Shown here one piece after another: positions 1-7,398 of a stretch of 24,625 bases of DNA. A program made the position numbers and the translations under genes. The first letter of the stretch is position 1. Every line of letters begins with the position of its first letter. Under the pieces are notes generated by a model. It was not told the origin of the DNA and ran no database searches. It was given only the letters and a program-made list of their open reading frames with translations. This DNA is from GCA-1730015 sp964550655. GTDB taxonomy: Bacteria > Pseudomonadota > Gammaproteobacteria > Granulosicoccales > Granulosicoccaceae. Location of the stretch: the NCBI GenBank assembly GCA_964550655.1, contig CAZKAQ010000048.1, positions 1-24,625 of the forward strand, given 5' to 3'.

Positions 1-62
1 GGGCTAGCTAAAGAACGACGTTTATGTGAATCCGGTTTTCAGACAACTCGTGGGTATGAACC

Positions 63-344
63 ATGAAAATAGAAAAAGAAATGGGATACACGCATGCGGA
101 CTTTTTCCGGCTTCTGCCGCGAGCAATGGGCGACAATCCTTATGAGATTAATGGCCTGGAAGTAAATTGCAGTCTGCCGTCGGGTAGTCTGAAAATTACG
201 CTGGGTGAAGAGCGTAAGAGAGAGCTGGTTTTAGTGGTAATGCCTTGTATGCATGTGACGTTTGAGTATGAAAATGTGGATGATGAAGATCGCGAACGCT
301 TTATTAAATACTTCGAATTACGATTCATGAAAGGATTGGGGTGA
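63..344 (+). CDS. Conserved-looking small protein of unknown function, 93 aa
   Basis: I do not recognise this family. The frame has a stop six bases before the ATG, so this is the first possible start, and there is only a poor ribosome binding site. The protein is soluble with no signal peptide or membrane segment. The N-terminal half is mixed and contains a 'HADFFRLLP' stretch; a beta-rich middle ('LEVNCSLPSGSLKITLG', 'ELVLVVMPCMHVTFEYE') leads into an acidic C-terminal helix ('DDEDRERFIKYFELRFMKG'). The alternating hydrophobic strands and good codon structure suggest a real folded protein rather than a chance frame. It converges on the ibpA-like gene, whose terminator lies just beyond its stop. 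No function is proposed. Confidence 0.6.
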   Translation: MKIEKEMGYTHADFFRLLPRAMGDNPYEINGLEVNCSLPSGSLKITLGEERKRELVLVVMPCMHVTFEYENVDDEDRERFIKYFELRFMKGLG

Positions 345-378
345 TTAACCAAGCTGATGCGTTCGGTTGAGTGCAACT

Positions 379-403
379 AAAAAGGGGTGCTACATAGCAC
401 CCC
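379..403 (-). terminator. Rho-independent terminator of the ibpA-like gene
   Basis: A perfect 8-bp stem (positions 384-391 pairing with 396-403) closes a 4-nt loop. Read on the minus strand it is followed at once by five T residues (379-383). It lies about 28 bases past the stop codon of the small heat-shock gene. It could also act weakly against transcripts coming from the 93-residue gene, but the T-run is only on the minus-strand side. Confidence 0.85.
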
Positions 404-431
404 CGAGACTACATACCGCTGTCATGCTGAC

Positions 432-899
432 TTAAGCTGCTATGTTCTCCTTGTGCTCTATTGTTTTAGAGCCGGAGCCTATGGATATCTTTTTAGGTTT
501 CATGGCTTCCGGGACTTCCTTCACCAGATCAATTTTCAAGATACCGTTTTCAAGTTGCGCATCGACTACTTTGACGTGATCAGCGAGCTGAAATTTACGT
601 TCAAAAGTTCGGTTGGCAATTCCCTGATAGAGATACGTACGTTCTTCTTTTTCAGAAGCGGCTTTCTCCCCGCGAATGGTTAATACGCCGCGTTCTGTTT
701 GAATATCGAGTTCAGACTCTGAAAAGCCTGCGACAGCAACAGTAATGGCGTATTCGTTCTCTTCCGTGGTTTCTATGTTGTACGGTGGATAGCCGTTACC
801 GTGATTATGCTGTAGTGCTGAATCAAGCAGGTTTGCCAGTCGGTCAAAGCCTACAGTGCTGCGGTACAAAGGTGTAAAGTCTATAGCGTTCATGTTCAT
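432..899 (-). CDS. ibpA: Small heat-shock protein, IbpA/Hsp20 family
   Basis: This is an ATP-independent holdase that binds unfolding proteins in the cytoplasm and hands them to DnaK/ClpB for refolding. The 155-residue length fits the family. The N-terminus ('DFTPLYRSTVGFDRL') is the IbpA-type start, followed by 'YPPYNIE' opening the alpha-crystallin domain (about residues 38-130). The hallmark 'AVAGFSESELDI', 'ERTYLYQGIANRTFERKFQL' and 'LENGILKIDL' segments are present. The C-terminal tail has 'KKISIGSG', which carries the I-x-I anchor used in oligomer assembly. The start ATG has AGGAG just upstream. A heat-shock-type promoter and a ROSE-like leader precede it and a terminator follows, so it is a single-gene unit under double heat control, by inference. 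Confidence 0.95.
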   Translation of the reverse strand: MNMNAIDFTPLYRSTVGFDRLANLLDSALQHNHGNGYPPYNIETTEENEYAITVAVAGFSESELDIQTERGVLTIRGEKAASEKEERTYLYQGIANRTFERKFQLADHVKVVDAQLENGILKIDLVKEVPEAMKPKKISIGSGSKTIEHKENIAA

Positions 900-970
900 A
901 TTCTCCTATGAAGCAATATGGATGTTAATAAAAGTTGCAAACGGATCTGCAGGGCAGCATCTCGTCTACG
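900..970 (-). promoter_or_regulatory. ROSE-like RNA thermometer in the ibpA leader
   Basis: The predicted leader of about 70 nt ends with TTGCTTCATAGGAGAAT directly before the ATG. The pattern TTGCT, a short loop, then the AGGA ribosome binding site is the core signature of ROSE elements, in which U(U/C)GCU masks the Shine-Dalgarno sequence through weak and non-canonical pairs that melt on heating. Gammaproteobacterial ibpA genes are known carriers of this element. The upstream part of the leader contains further short complementary segments. Folding was judged by eye only. Confidence 0.6.
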
Positions 971-976
971 CCATTT

Positions 977-1005
977 ATTTATGGACACTGATTCAGGCTT
1001 TCAAG
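977..1005 (-). promoter_or_regulatory. Sigma-32 (RpoH)-type heat-shock promoter
   Basis: On the minus strand CTTGAAA (999-1005) is followed after 14 bases by CCATAAAT (977-984). The sigma-32 consensus is CTTGAAA, a 13-15 base spacer, then CCCCATnT. The -35 box is perfect and the -10 box keeps CCAT with an A/T-rich end. The inferred start near position 970 gives a leader of about 70 nt, the size expected for a ROSE thermometer. Confidence 0.75.
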
Positions 1006-1186
1006 TGGGAATTGTTAACACTTTTGCTGTGACCTTATTCGCATTATTGGCGTGGCGGATAATTTACCCCGTCGGAGTGGCATGTAATGTGGTTTATCAG
1101 CAGTACTTTGCTATTAGTGCATTCAGGCGAGGGTTATAAAAAACCCGAACCGCTTAGTGCCCGGCAAAGATCTCACCCCCAATCGG
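1006..1186. other. Intergenic stretch upstream of the ibpA promoter
   Basis: The gap between the ibpA-like gene and pncA (900-1242) holds no convincing gene. Apart from the promoter, leader and hairpin listed separately, I see a run of six A residues at 1138-1143 followed by CCCGA (1144-1148) that can pair with TCGGG (1183-1187). On the minus strand this would be a weak, wide-looped terminator with six T residues, and could end pncA transcripts. A plus-strand 73-codon frame (918-1139) lies antisense to the thermometer and promoter and is treated as chance. Confidence 0.4.
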
Positions 1187-1212
1187 GCCCGCCTTGTGCG
1201 GGCTCTCTTTTT
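1187..1212 (+). terminator. Rho-independent terminator-like hairpin, plus strand
   Basis: GCCCGC (1187-1192) pairs with GCGGGC (1198-1203) around the loop CTTGT, and is followed by CTCTTTTT. The shape is a good intrinsic terminator reading left to right, yet no plus-strand protein gene lies just upstream. It may end a small RNA, or insulate the convergent arrangement. Confidence 0.55.
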
Positions 1213-1242
1213 GCCTGTTACTTTGTATTAATAAATACTTAA

Positions 1243-1872
1243 TCAGGTAGCAGTTATAGCGCTGCTTTGAATCAGGCTGACGCCGGCCTTTAAGAACGAT
1301 TCTCTGGCGGCATCTGCACTGCCATCCATATTGATGGCACGACAGGCATCTTCAATAACCACGGTTTCAAAACTCTCTTTGACTGCATCTTCCGCTGTGA
1401 AACGAACGCAGTAGTCAAACGCCAGTCCTGCACAAAATACTCGTTTGATGCCAAGTTGCTTTAAGTAACCGCTGAGTCCGGTAGATGTGGTTTGATCGTT
1501 CTCAAAAAATCCCGAGTAGGAATCTATTCCCGGATGCATGCCTTTGCGTATGATCAGTGATGCGTTATCTGTGTGCAGTCGAGAATGAAATTCAGCACCA
1601 TCACTTCCCTGTACACAGTGGTCCGGCCAGAGCGTTTGCTCACCGTAGTGCAGGGTGGTTGTGGAAAACGGTTCGGCCTTATGGTGTGAAGCAAAAGAGG
1701 CGTGGCCTGCTGGATGCCAGTCCTGGGTGAGCACGATGGTTTGGAAGCTCTGCGCCACAGTGTTAATGATGTCGACGACCTGATCGCCGCCGGAGACCGC
1801 GAGTGCCCCGCCCGGACAAAAGTCGTTCTGCACGTCGATTACCAGCAGTGCGTCGTGTTGATCAGGGGTCAA
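1243..1872 (-). CDS. pncA: Nicotinamidase (isochorismatase-fold cysteine hydrolase)
   Basis: PncA deamidates nicotinamide to nicotinate, feeding the NAD salvage pathway in the cytoplasm. The 209-residue length fits the family. The catalytic triad is intact: Asp13 in 'LLVIDVQNDF', Lys110 in 'LIIRKGMHP' and Cys155 in 'FDYCVRFTA'. Metal-site residues are also present: Asp51 and His53 in 'TQDWHPAGH', plus His57 and His85 in 'WPDHC'. The start is a TTG: AGAGGA lies seven bases upstream, and the only nearby ATG is out of frame. The gene is divergent from rnhB with a shared 180-bp gap, and stands alone. Assignment to pncA rather than another isochorismatase-like hydrolase rests on the Asp-x-His metal site and the 'GxxxxWPxHC' segment. 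Confidence 0.93.
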   Translation of the reverse strand: MTPDQHDALLVIDVQNDFCPGGALAVSGGDQVVDIINTVAQSFQTIVLTQDWHPAGHASFASHHKAEPFSTTTLHYGEQTLWPDHCVQGSDGAEFHSRLHTDNASLIIRKGMHPGIDSYSGFFENDQTTSTGLSGYLKQLGIKRVFCAGLAFDYCVRFTAEDAVKESFETVVIEDACRAINMDGSADAARESFLKAGVSLIQSSAITAT

Positions 1873-1914
1873 TGGAAAGTCCTCTCATGTGTTAGCGATA
1901 CAATACATCGGATA

Positions 1915-1943
1915 GTGTAAATCGTCATCTCCGGGGGCCTCAA
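1915..1943 (-). promoter_or_regulatory. Putative sigma-70 promoter of pncA
   Basis: On the minus strand TTGAGG (1938-1943) and TACACT (1915-1920) are separated by 17 bases. The -35 keeps TTGA and the -10 keeps TA-A-T. The predicted transcript would start about 35-40 bases before the TTG start codon. It was found by eye and has no other support. Confidence 0.4.
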
Positions 1944-2053
1944 ATGGGTTTATCATAGCGCGCTTGAGCGGATATCCTTGCCGCTTTGTCGGGCGTGTTT
2001 GTTCCAGCCAGACTACTTATCAAACACCATTTATCGCAGGCTTATCCGGGAAC

Positions 2054-2704
2054 ATGCGAAGTAAAATACGTTCGCCTCAATTATCTTTTGATCAGCTCTT
2101 TCTGAACCATTCCGGCGCCGGTGAACGGTATCTGGTTGCGGGTGTTGATGAGGCGGGGCGCGGGCCTCTGGCGGGCAGCGTATATGCATCGGCTGTGATT
2201 CTTGATCCGGCGCGTAAAATATCCGGTCTGGCGGACTCCAAAGTGCTGAGCGAGGAGCGCCGTGAGGAACTGGCCTGTGAAATAAAAGCGTCAGCGGTTG
2301 CCTGGTCGATTGCAGAAGCCAATGTAGAGGAAATTGACCGCCTCAACATACTGCATGCATCAATGCTCGCGATGGCACGTGCAATCGAGGGTCTCTCGGT
2401 AGTACCGAATCATTGCATGATTGATGGCAATCGGTGTCCGGTGACTCAATGCAATTGCCAGGCTATTGTAAAAGGTGATGCGCTGGTGCAGGAAATCTCG
2501 GCGGCTTCCATACTTGCCAAGGTAGCGCGTGATCACTCAATGCGTCTGTTGCATGAGCGCTATCCCGTTTATGGCTTTGACAGTAACAAAGGTTACCCGA
2601 CCAAAGTACATCTGGCAGCGCTTGAAAAACATGGCGTACTGGATGAACACAGGCGTTCTTTCGGGCCGGTTAAAAAGTATCTGCAGCTGGCAGACTCACT
2701 CTGA
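2054..2704 (+). CDS. rnhB: Ribonuclease HII
   Basis: RnhB nicks DNA 5' to single misincorporated ribonucleotides and removes RNA from RNA-DNA hybrids. The first ATG in the frame is at 2054 and gives 216 residues, the usual size; the frame is open further upstream, but only from a TTG with no sequence resembling the family. The four acidic metal-binding residues are visible: Asp32 and Glu33 in 'GVDEAGRGPLAG', Asp124 in 'MIDGNRCP', and Asp142 in 'VKGDALVQEISAASILAKVA'. The stop overlaps the dnaE start (TGATG), so the two are probably translationally coupled. In many gammaproteobacteria lpxA-lpxB come before rnhB; here pncA is divergent instead. Confidence 0.95.
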   Translation: MRSKIRSPQLSFDQLFLNHSGAGERYLVAGVDEAGRGPLAGSVYASAVILDPARKISGLADSKVLSEERREELACEIKASAVAWSIAEANVEEIDRLNILHASMLAMARAIEGLSVVPNHCMIDGNRCPVTQCNCQAIVKGDALVQEISAASILAKVARDHSMRLLHERYPVYGFDSNKGYPTKVHLAALEKHGVLDEHRRSFGPVKKYLQLADSL

Positions 2705-5700
2705 TGACTCACTTTGTACACTTAAGAGTACACACCGAGTTTTCACTGGTTGATAGTGTTGTACGAATAAAGCCTTTGGCGCAGGCAGTCAGAGCAGGGG
2801 ACATGCCCGCTGTCGGGCTGACTGATCAGAGCAACATGTTTGCACTGGTCAAGTTCTACCGCGCTTGTCTGGCTAACGGCATTAAGCCTTTGATCGGAGT
2901 TGATGCGCGTATAATCACCGATGCAGAACAGCCAACACCGATGGTACTACTGGCGCAGGATACGCAAGGGTATTTGAACCTGAGCAAGCTGGTGTCACGC
3001 AGCTATCAGGATGGGCAGGATAATCACGGTGCATCAGTTCATGTTGATTGGCTGCAAGACAACACCGCAGGCATTATTGCGTTGTCAGGTGGCAGGTCAG
3101 GAGAAATCGGCCAGGCACTGCTGGCGGGTAATACCGAGCTTGCAACCGAGAGACTAAAGCGCTTTATGACGCTGTTTCCGGATCGGTTCTATGTAGAGTT
3201 ACAGCGCACCGGCCGACCCGATGAAGAACGCTATATTCAGGCGGCGCTACCATTGGCGGCGAAGCTGTCCTGCCCGGTAGTCGCGACCAACGACGTCCGT
3301 TTTTTGGAGCAATCTGATTTTGAAGCGCATGAGATAAGAGTCTGTATTCAGCAAGGCTACGAGGTGACCAACAGTAAACGGCCTCGTATTTACAGTGAAC
3401 AGCAGTACCTGAGATCGGCCAGTGAAATGCAAACCTTGTTTGCAGATATACCGCAGGCGCTTGAAAACACGGTACAGATTGCAATGCGCTGTAATCTTGA
3501 AATCTCTCTAGGTGATGCGCGCCTGCCGGATTTTCCGGTACCTGACGGCATGGACGAGAATGAACATTTACGATCTATTTCACTGCAGGGTCTGGAGGAT
3601 CGCCTTGCACGACTCTACGACACCAGCGCTGAGGATTTTGCAGAGACACGCAAGCCCTATGATGCACGATTGAATCGTGAGCTTGACGTTATTATCCAGA
3701 TGGGGTTTCCGGGTTACTTTCTTATTGTTGCAGACTTTATAGAGTGGAGCCGTAACAACGATGTACCGGTGGGTCCGGGGCGCGGATCCGGCGCCGGATC
3801 TCTGGTGGCTTACGCACTGGGTATTACTGACCTCGATCCACTTGCCTATGACTTGCTGTTTGAACGGTTTTTGAATCCTGAGCGAGTATCGATGCCGGAT
3901 TTCGATATCGACTTTTGCATGGACAAGCGCGATAAGGTGATTCAGTACGTCGGTGAAAAGTATGGCAGTGATCGCGTATCCCAAATTATCACCTACGGCA
4001 CCATGGCAGCCAAAGCGGTAGTGCGTGATGTAGCGCGTGTGATGGGTCACCCTTATGGCTTCGGTGATCGTTTGTCAAAGATGGTGCCGATGGATATCGG
4101 TATCAAGTTAACTACCGCGCTTGAAACCGCAGAAGATTTAAAGCGTGCTTACGACAACGAAGATGAAACTCGCACAGTAATCAATATGGCCTTGCAGCTT
4201 GAAGGTTTGTCGCGCAATGCCGGTAAGCATGCCGGCGGGCTTGTAATTGCACCGACCAAACTTACAGACTTCACACCGCTCTATTGTGAAGCTGATGGCA
4301 GCAGCCTGGTTACCCAGTTCGATAAAGACGATGCTGAAGCCGTGGGTTTGGTTAAGTTTGATTTTCTTGGTCTGCGCACGCTGACGATTATTGAAAACAC
4401 CGTACAGATGATCAATACAGAGCGCGCAGCAGACAATCAGCTTGATCTCGAAAAACTCAGTTATTCCGATAAGCCTACCTATGAGCTATTGCAGAATGCC
4501 AACACCACCGGTGTATTTCAGCTTGAATCCGATGGTATGAAAAAACTGATCGCAAAGTTAAAGCCCGACTGCTTTGATGAAATTGTCGCATTGGTAGCGC
4601 TGTTTCGTCCGGGTCCGATGAACTCCGGCATGCTCGATGACTTTATCAACCGCAAGAACGGTGTTGAGCCAGTGTCATACCCGCATCCTGACTATCAGCA
4701 CGAAAGCCTGAAACCGATACTCGAATCGACCTACGGCGTTATTGTCTATCAGGAACAGGTGATGCAGATTGGCCAGGTGCTTGCCGGTTATACCCTCGGT
4801 GGTGCGGATGTACTGCGACGCGCCATGGGTAAGAAAAAGCCCGAAGAGATGGCCAAGCAGCGCAGCGTATTTACCGAGGGCTGTAGTAAAAACGGTATTT
4901 CGGAGCATCTGTCAAAAAACATCTTTGATCTGGTGGAAAAATTTGCAGGCTACGGTTTTAATAAATCCCACTCGGTAGCCTATGCGGTTTTGTCCTACCA
5001 GACGGCATGGCTTAAGTGTCATTATCCGGCGGAATTCTACAGTGCCTTGTTAACTGCCGACATGGACGTAACAGAAAAAGTTGTTCGTACCGTTGAAGAT
5101 CTGCAGTCTTATGGCTGCAAGCTTTTACACCCGGATATCAATCACTCTGCAACCGGTTTCACACCGGTGGATGCAAAAACGGTACGTTACGGATTGGCGG
5201 CTATTAAGGGAGTAGGTGAAGCGGTTATTGATAACATCATTGAGGAGCGTACCAACAACGGTGAGTTTAAAAACCTCATGGATCTTTGTCAGCGTTGCGT
5301 TGATATCAATGTTAATCGCAGTGTCTATGAAGCGTTGATTCGTGCCGGTGCGCTGGATTCACTTTTAGCAGAGCTTGCGCAGACTGGCACTGACAAACAA
5401 AAACGCTGGCAAGGTCGTGCGACATTAATGTCGAATCTGGCACTTGCCTTAAACGCGGCTACTCAGCAGTCACGTGACAAGCAAAGTGGTCAGGTGGATC
5501 TGTTTGGTGAGATGACAGAATCACAGGAGCTTGCAATTGAGCTTGTGGCCGCCGAGCCATGGTCTGAAATTGAACGACTAACCGCAGAAAGAAAAACCAC
5601 CGGTTTGTTTTTATCGGGTTATCCCATCGATTCTTATTTGCCGGAACTTACAAAGATGATCACCGGTCGACTGGTGGATCAGTGTGCCAGATTGTCCGGG

Positions 5701-6243
5701 GCGAGTGCGGGCGGGCGCAATAGTCGTGTTACTGTCGATGCCGTAGTAGCGGGCATGGTCACTGATCTGCGCATCAGAGCGACAAACCGCGGCGGCAAGA
5801 TCATGACCGCCACACTTGATGATCGTACCGGCAAAGTCGATGTTGTCATCACGGGTGACTTACTGGAGACCGAGGGTCAAAAGCTCAGGCAGGACAGCAT
5901 TGTGGTTATTGATGGCGGGCTCGGTATTGATGCGTTTAGCGGTGGTTTCAGTATCAAGGCCAGACAGATCTACTCTATTGAGGATGCGCGTGAGCGCTTT
6001 GCCAGACTCCTGCTGGTGACCTGGGATGGCAGTGATAATGAATCGCTGGCTGATATCCAGTTAGCGCTGACATCGCACCGTACTGGCGGCCGTCTGCCGG
6101 TTGCGATCGACTACACCAATGACAAGGCGAGCGCCAGAATCCACCTGGGGGAGAATTGGCATATCAGCCCGTCACCGCAGTTGCTTGACTCTCTTAATCG
6201 GACAGCCGGGGTCAGCGACGTTGATCTGGTGTACAGCGATTAA
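2704..6243 (+). CDS. dnaE: DNA polymerase III alpha subunit
   Basis: This is the replicative polymerase catalytic subunit. It is 1179 residues (E. coli 1160). The N-terminal PHP domain begins 'HFVHLRVHTEFSL' with both histidines kept. Polymerase palm residues are clear: 'MPDFDIDFCMDKRDKV' places Asp401 and Asp403 exactly as in E. coli. 'GRGSGAGSLVAYALGI' and 'FQLESDGMKKL' are further family signatures. The internal beta-clamp-binding motif QVDLF is at residues 930-934, and an OB-fold follows (about 1010-1090, 'DDRTGKVDVVITGDLL'). It has no ribosome binding site of its own, but its ATG shares a base with the rnhB stop. This is the DnaE1 type with no sign of a DnaE2 replacement. Confidence 0.98.
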   Translation: MTHFVHLRVHTEFSLVDSVVRIKPLAQAVRAGDMPAVGLTDQSNMFALVKFYRACLANGIKPLIGVDARIITDAEQPTPMVLLAQDTQGYLNLSKLVSRSYQDGQDNHGASVHVDWLQDNTAGIIALSGGRSGEIGQALLAGNTELATERLKRFMTLFPDRFYVELQRTGRPDEERYIQAALPLAAKLSCPVVATNDVRFLEQSDFEAHEIRVCIQQGYEVTNSKRPRIYSEQQYLRSASEMQTLFADIPQALENTVQIAMRCNLEISLGDARLPDFPVPDGMDENEHLRSISLQGLEDRLARLYDTSAEDFAETRKPYDARLNRELDVIIQMGFPGYFLIVADFIEWSRNNDVPVGPGRGSGAGSLVAYALGITDLDPLAYDLLFERFLNPERVSMPDFDIDFCMDKRDKVIQYVGEKYGSDRVSQIITYGTMAAKAVVRDVARVMGHPYGFGDRLSKMVPMDIGIKLTTALETAEDLKRAYDNEDETRTVINMALQLEGLSRNAGKHAGGLVIAPTKLTDFTPLYCEADGSSLVTQFDKDDAEAVGLVKFDFLGLRTLTIIENTVQMINTERAADNQLDLEKLSYSDKPTYELLQNANTTGVFQLESDGMKKLIAKLKPDCFDEIVALVALFRPGPMNSGMLDDFINRKNGVEPVSYPHPDYQHESLKPILESTYGVIVYQEQVMQIGQVLAGYTLGGADVLRRAMGKKKPEEMAKQRSVFTEGCSKNGISEHLSKNIFDLVEKFAGYGFNKSHSVAYAVLSYQTAWLKCHYPAEFYSALLTADMDVTEKVVRTVEDLQSYGCKLLHPDINHSATGFTPVDAKTVRYGLAAIKGVGEAVIDNIIEERTNNGEFKNLMDLCQRCVDINVNRSVYEALIRAGALDSLLAELAQTGTDKQKRWQGRATLMSNLALALNAATQQSRDKQSGQVDLFGEMTESQELAIELVAAEPWSEIERLTAERKTTGLFLSGYPIDSYLPELTKMITGRLVDQCARLSGASAGGRNSRVTVDAVVAGMVTDLRIRATNRGGKIMTATLDDRTGKVDVVITGDLLETEGQKLRQDSIVVIDGGLGIDAFSGGFSIKARQIYSIEDARERFARLLLVTWDGSDNESLADIQLALTSHRTGGRLPVAIDYTNDKASARIHLGENWHISPSPQLLDSLNRTAGVSDVDLVYSD

Positions 6244-6348
6244 CCACTCGAAAACCGGCTTGATAGCTAGCCATTTCATAAATAATGAGGTCTATGGCGG
6301 GGCTTTGGCGGCAGGTCGCTTGTGGTGCGCGTCGTCAGAGCGTTGTTT

Positions 6349-6357
6349 TGTTATACT
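6349..6357 (+). promoter_or_regulatory. Extended -10 promoter ahead of accA
   Basis: TGTTATACT is an extended -10 element (TGn + TATACT, five of six matches to TATAAT) about 80 bases before the accA start, in the only sizeable gap (195 bases) of the rnhB-tilS stretch. No good -35 box sits 17 bases upstream, which is typical of extended -10 promoters. It would allow accA-tilS transcription independent of dnaE. Confidence 0.45.
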
Positions 6358-6438
6358 ATGGTACTAAAATACTGGTCTGCAAGATGAGCTGTCTGGCTTG
6401 TTGTGATCACCCGTAATCAACGCTGAATTCTGATAATA

Positions 6439-7398
6439 ATGACTCCCAGTTACCTGGCTTTTGAACAGCCCATCGCTGATCTGCAAGCAAAAATTGAAGA
6501 GCTGAGCAGTGCTACTGAAGATGTGGATGTTGACGTAGCCGAGGAAATCACCAAGCTTCAGACCAAGTGCGACAAACTCACTGAATCAATCTTTTCAAAG
6601 CTTGATCCATGGCAGGTATCGCAGGTGGCCCGGCATCCGAGCCGGCCGTTTACGCAGGACTATATTGATCTCATCTTTACCGAATTTGAAGAGATGCACG
6701 GTGATCGTGCATTTGCGGATGATCCGGCAATTATCGCCGGTATTGGCAGGGTGCGTGGCAGGGCGGTAGCGGTTATCGGGCATCAGAAAGGCCGTGATAC
6801 CAAAGGCAATCTGCACCGTAACTTCGGCATGCCAAAACCGGAAGGTTATCGCAAAGCACTTCGTGTTATGAAGTTTGCTGAAAAATTCAAATTGCCGCTT
6901 ATTACACTCATTGATACGCCCGGTGCGTATCCGGGTATCGGTGCGGAGGAGCGAGGTCAGAGTGAAGCAATAGCGCGTAATCTGATTACCATGGCCGATT
7001 TGCGAACACCGGTTATATGTACCGTCATTGGTGAGGGCGGCTCCGGTGGTGCTCTGGCTATAGGCATCGGTGATCGCATCAACATGCTCCAATACAGCAC
7101 CTACAGTGTTATCTCGCCTGAGGGATGCGCATCCATCTTGTGGAAAAGTGCTGATAAAGCTCCCGAAGCGGCGCAGGCCATGGGTATCACCAGTGAACGT
7201 CTGCTTGAGCATGGTCTGATAGACCGCATTATCGAAGAGCCGCGCGGTGGCGCTCATCGTGATCGTGAGGCAATGGCAGCATCACTCGAAGCCGCTCTGG
7301 TAGAAGACCTGAGTCAGTTGTCGCCGATGTTGTTTGATGATCTCATCCGACAGCGCAGTGAGAAACTGCGTAGTTACGGTGAGTTCAAAGAATCCTGA
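6439..7398 (+). CDS. accA: Acetyl-CoA carboxylase carboxyltransferase subunit alpha
   Basis: AccA pairs with AccD to move the carboxyl group from biotin (on AccB) to acetyl-CoA, giving malonyl-CoA for fatty-acid synthesis. The length is 319 residues, identical to E. coli. The N-terminal 'YLAFEQPIADLQAKIEEL' coiled-coil opening is typical. The crotonase-fold catalytic region includes 'GHQKGRDTKGNLHRNFGMP', 'TLIDTPGAYPGIGAEERGQ' and the glycine-rich 'GEGGSGGALAIG' oxyanion-hole segment. The ribosome binding site is weak. Its 3' end overlaps the likely start of tilS. The accA-after-dnaE order is standard in gammaproteobacteria. Confidence 0.97.
   Translation: MTPSYLAFEQPIADLQAKIEELSSATEDVDVDVAEEITKLQTKCDKLTESIFSKLDPWQVSQVARHPSRPFTQDYIDLIFTEFEEMHGDRAFADDPAIIAGIGRVRGRAVAVIGHQKGRDTKGNLHRNFGMPKPEGYRKALRVMKFAEKFKLPLITLIDTPGAYPGIGAEERGQSEAIARNLITMADLRTPVICTVIGEGGSGGALAIGIGDRINMLQYSTYSVISPEGCASILWKSADKAPEAAQAMGITSERLLEHGLIDRIIEEPRGGAHRDREAMAASLEAALVEDLSQLSPMLFDDLIRQRSEKLRSYGEFKES

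Noticed and set aside
918..1139. 73-codon plus-strand frame over the ibpA promoter
   Set aside because: It lies fully antisense to the promoter and thermometer, has no ribosome binding site, and its composition is not protein-like.
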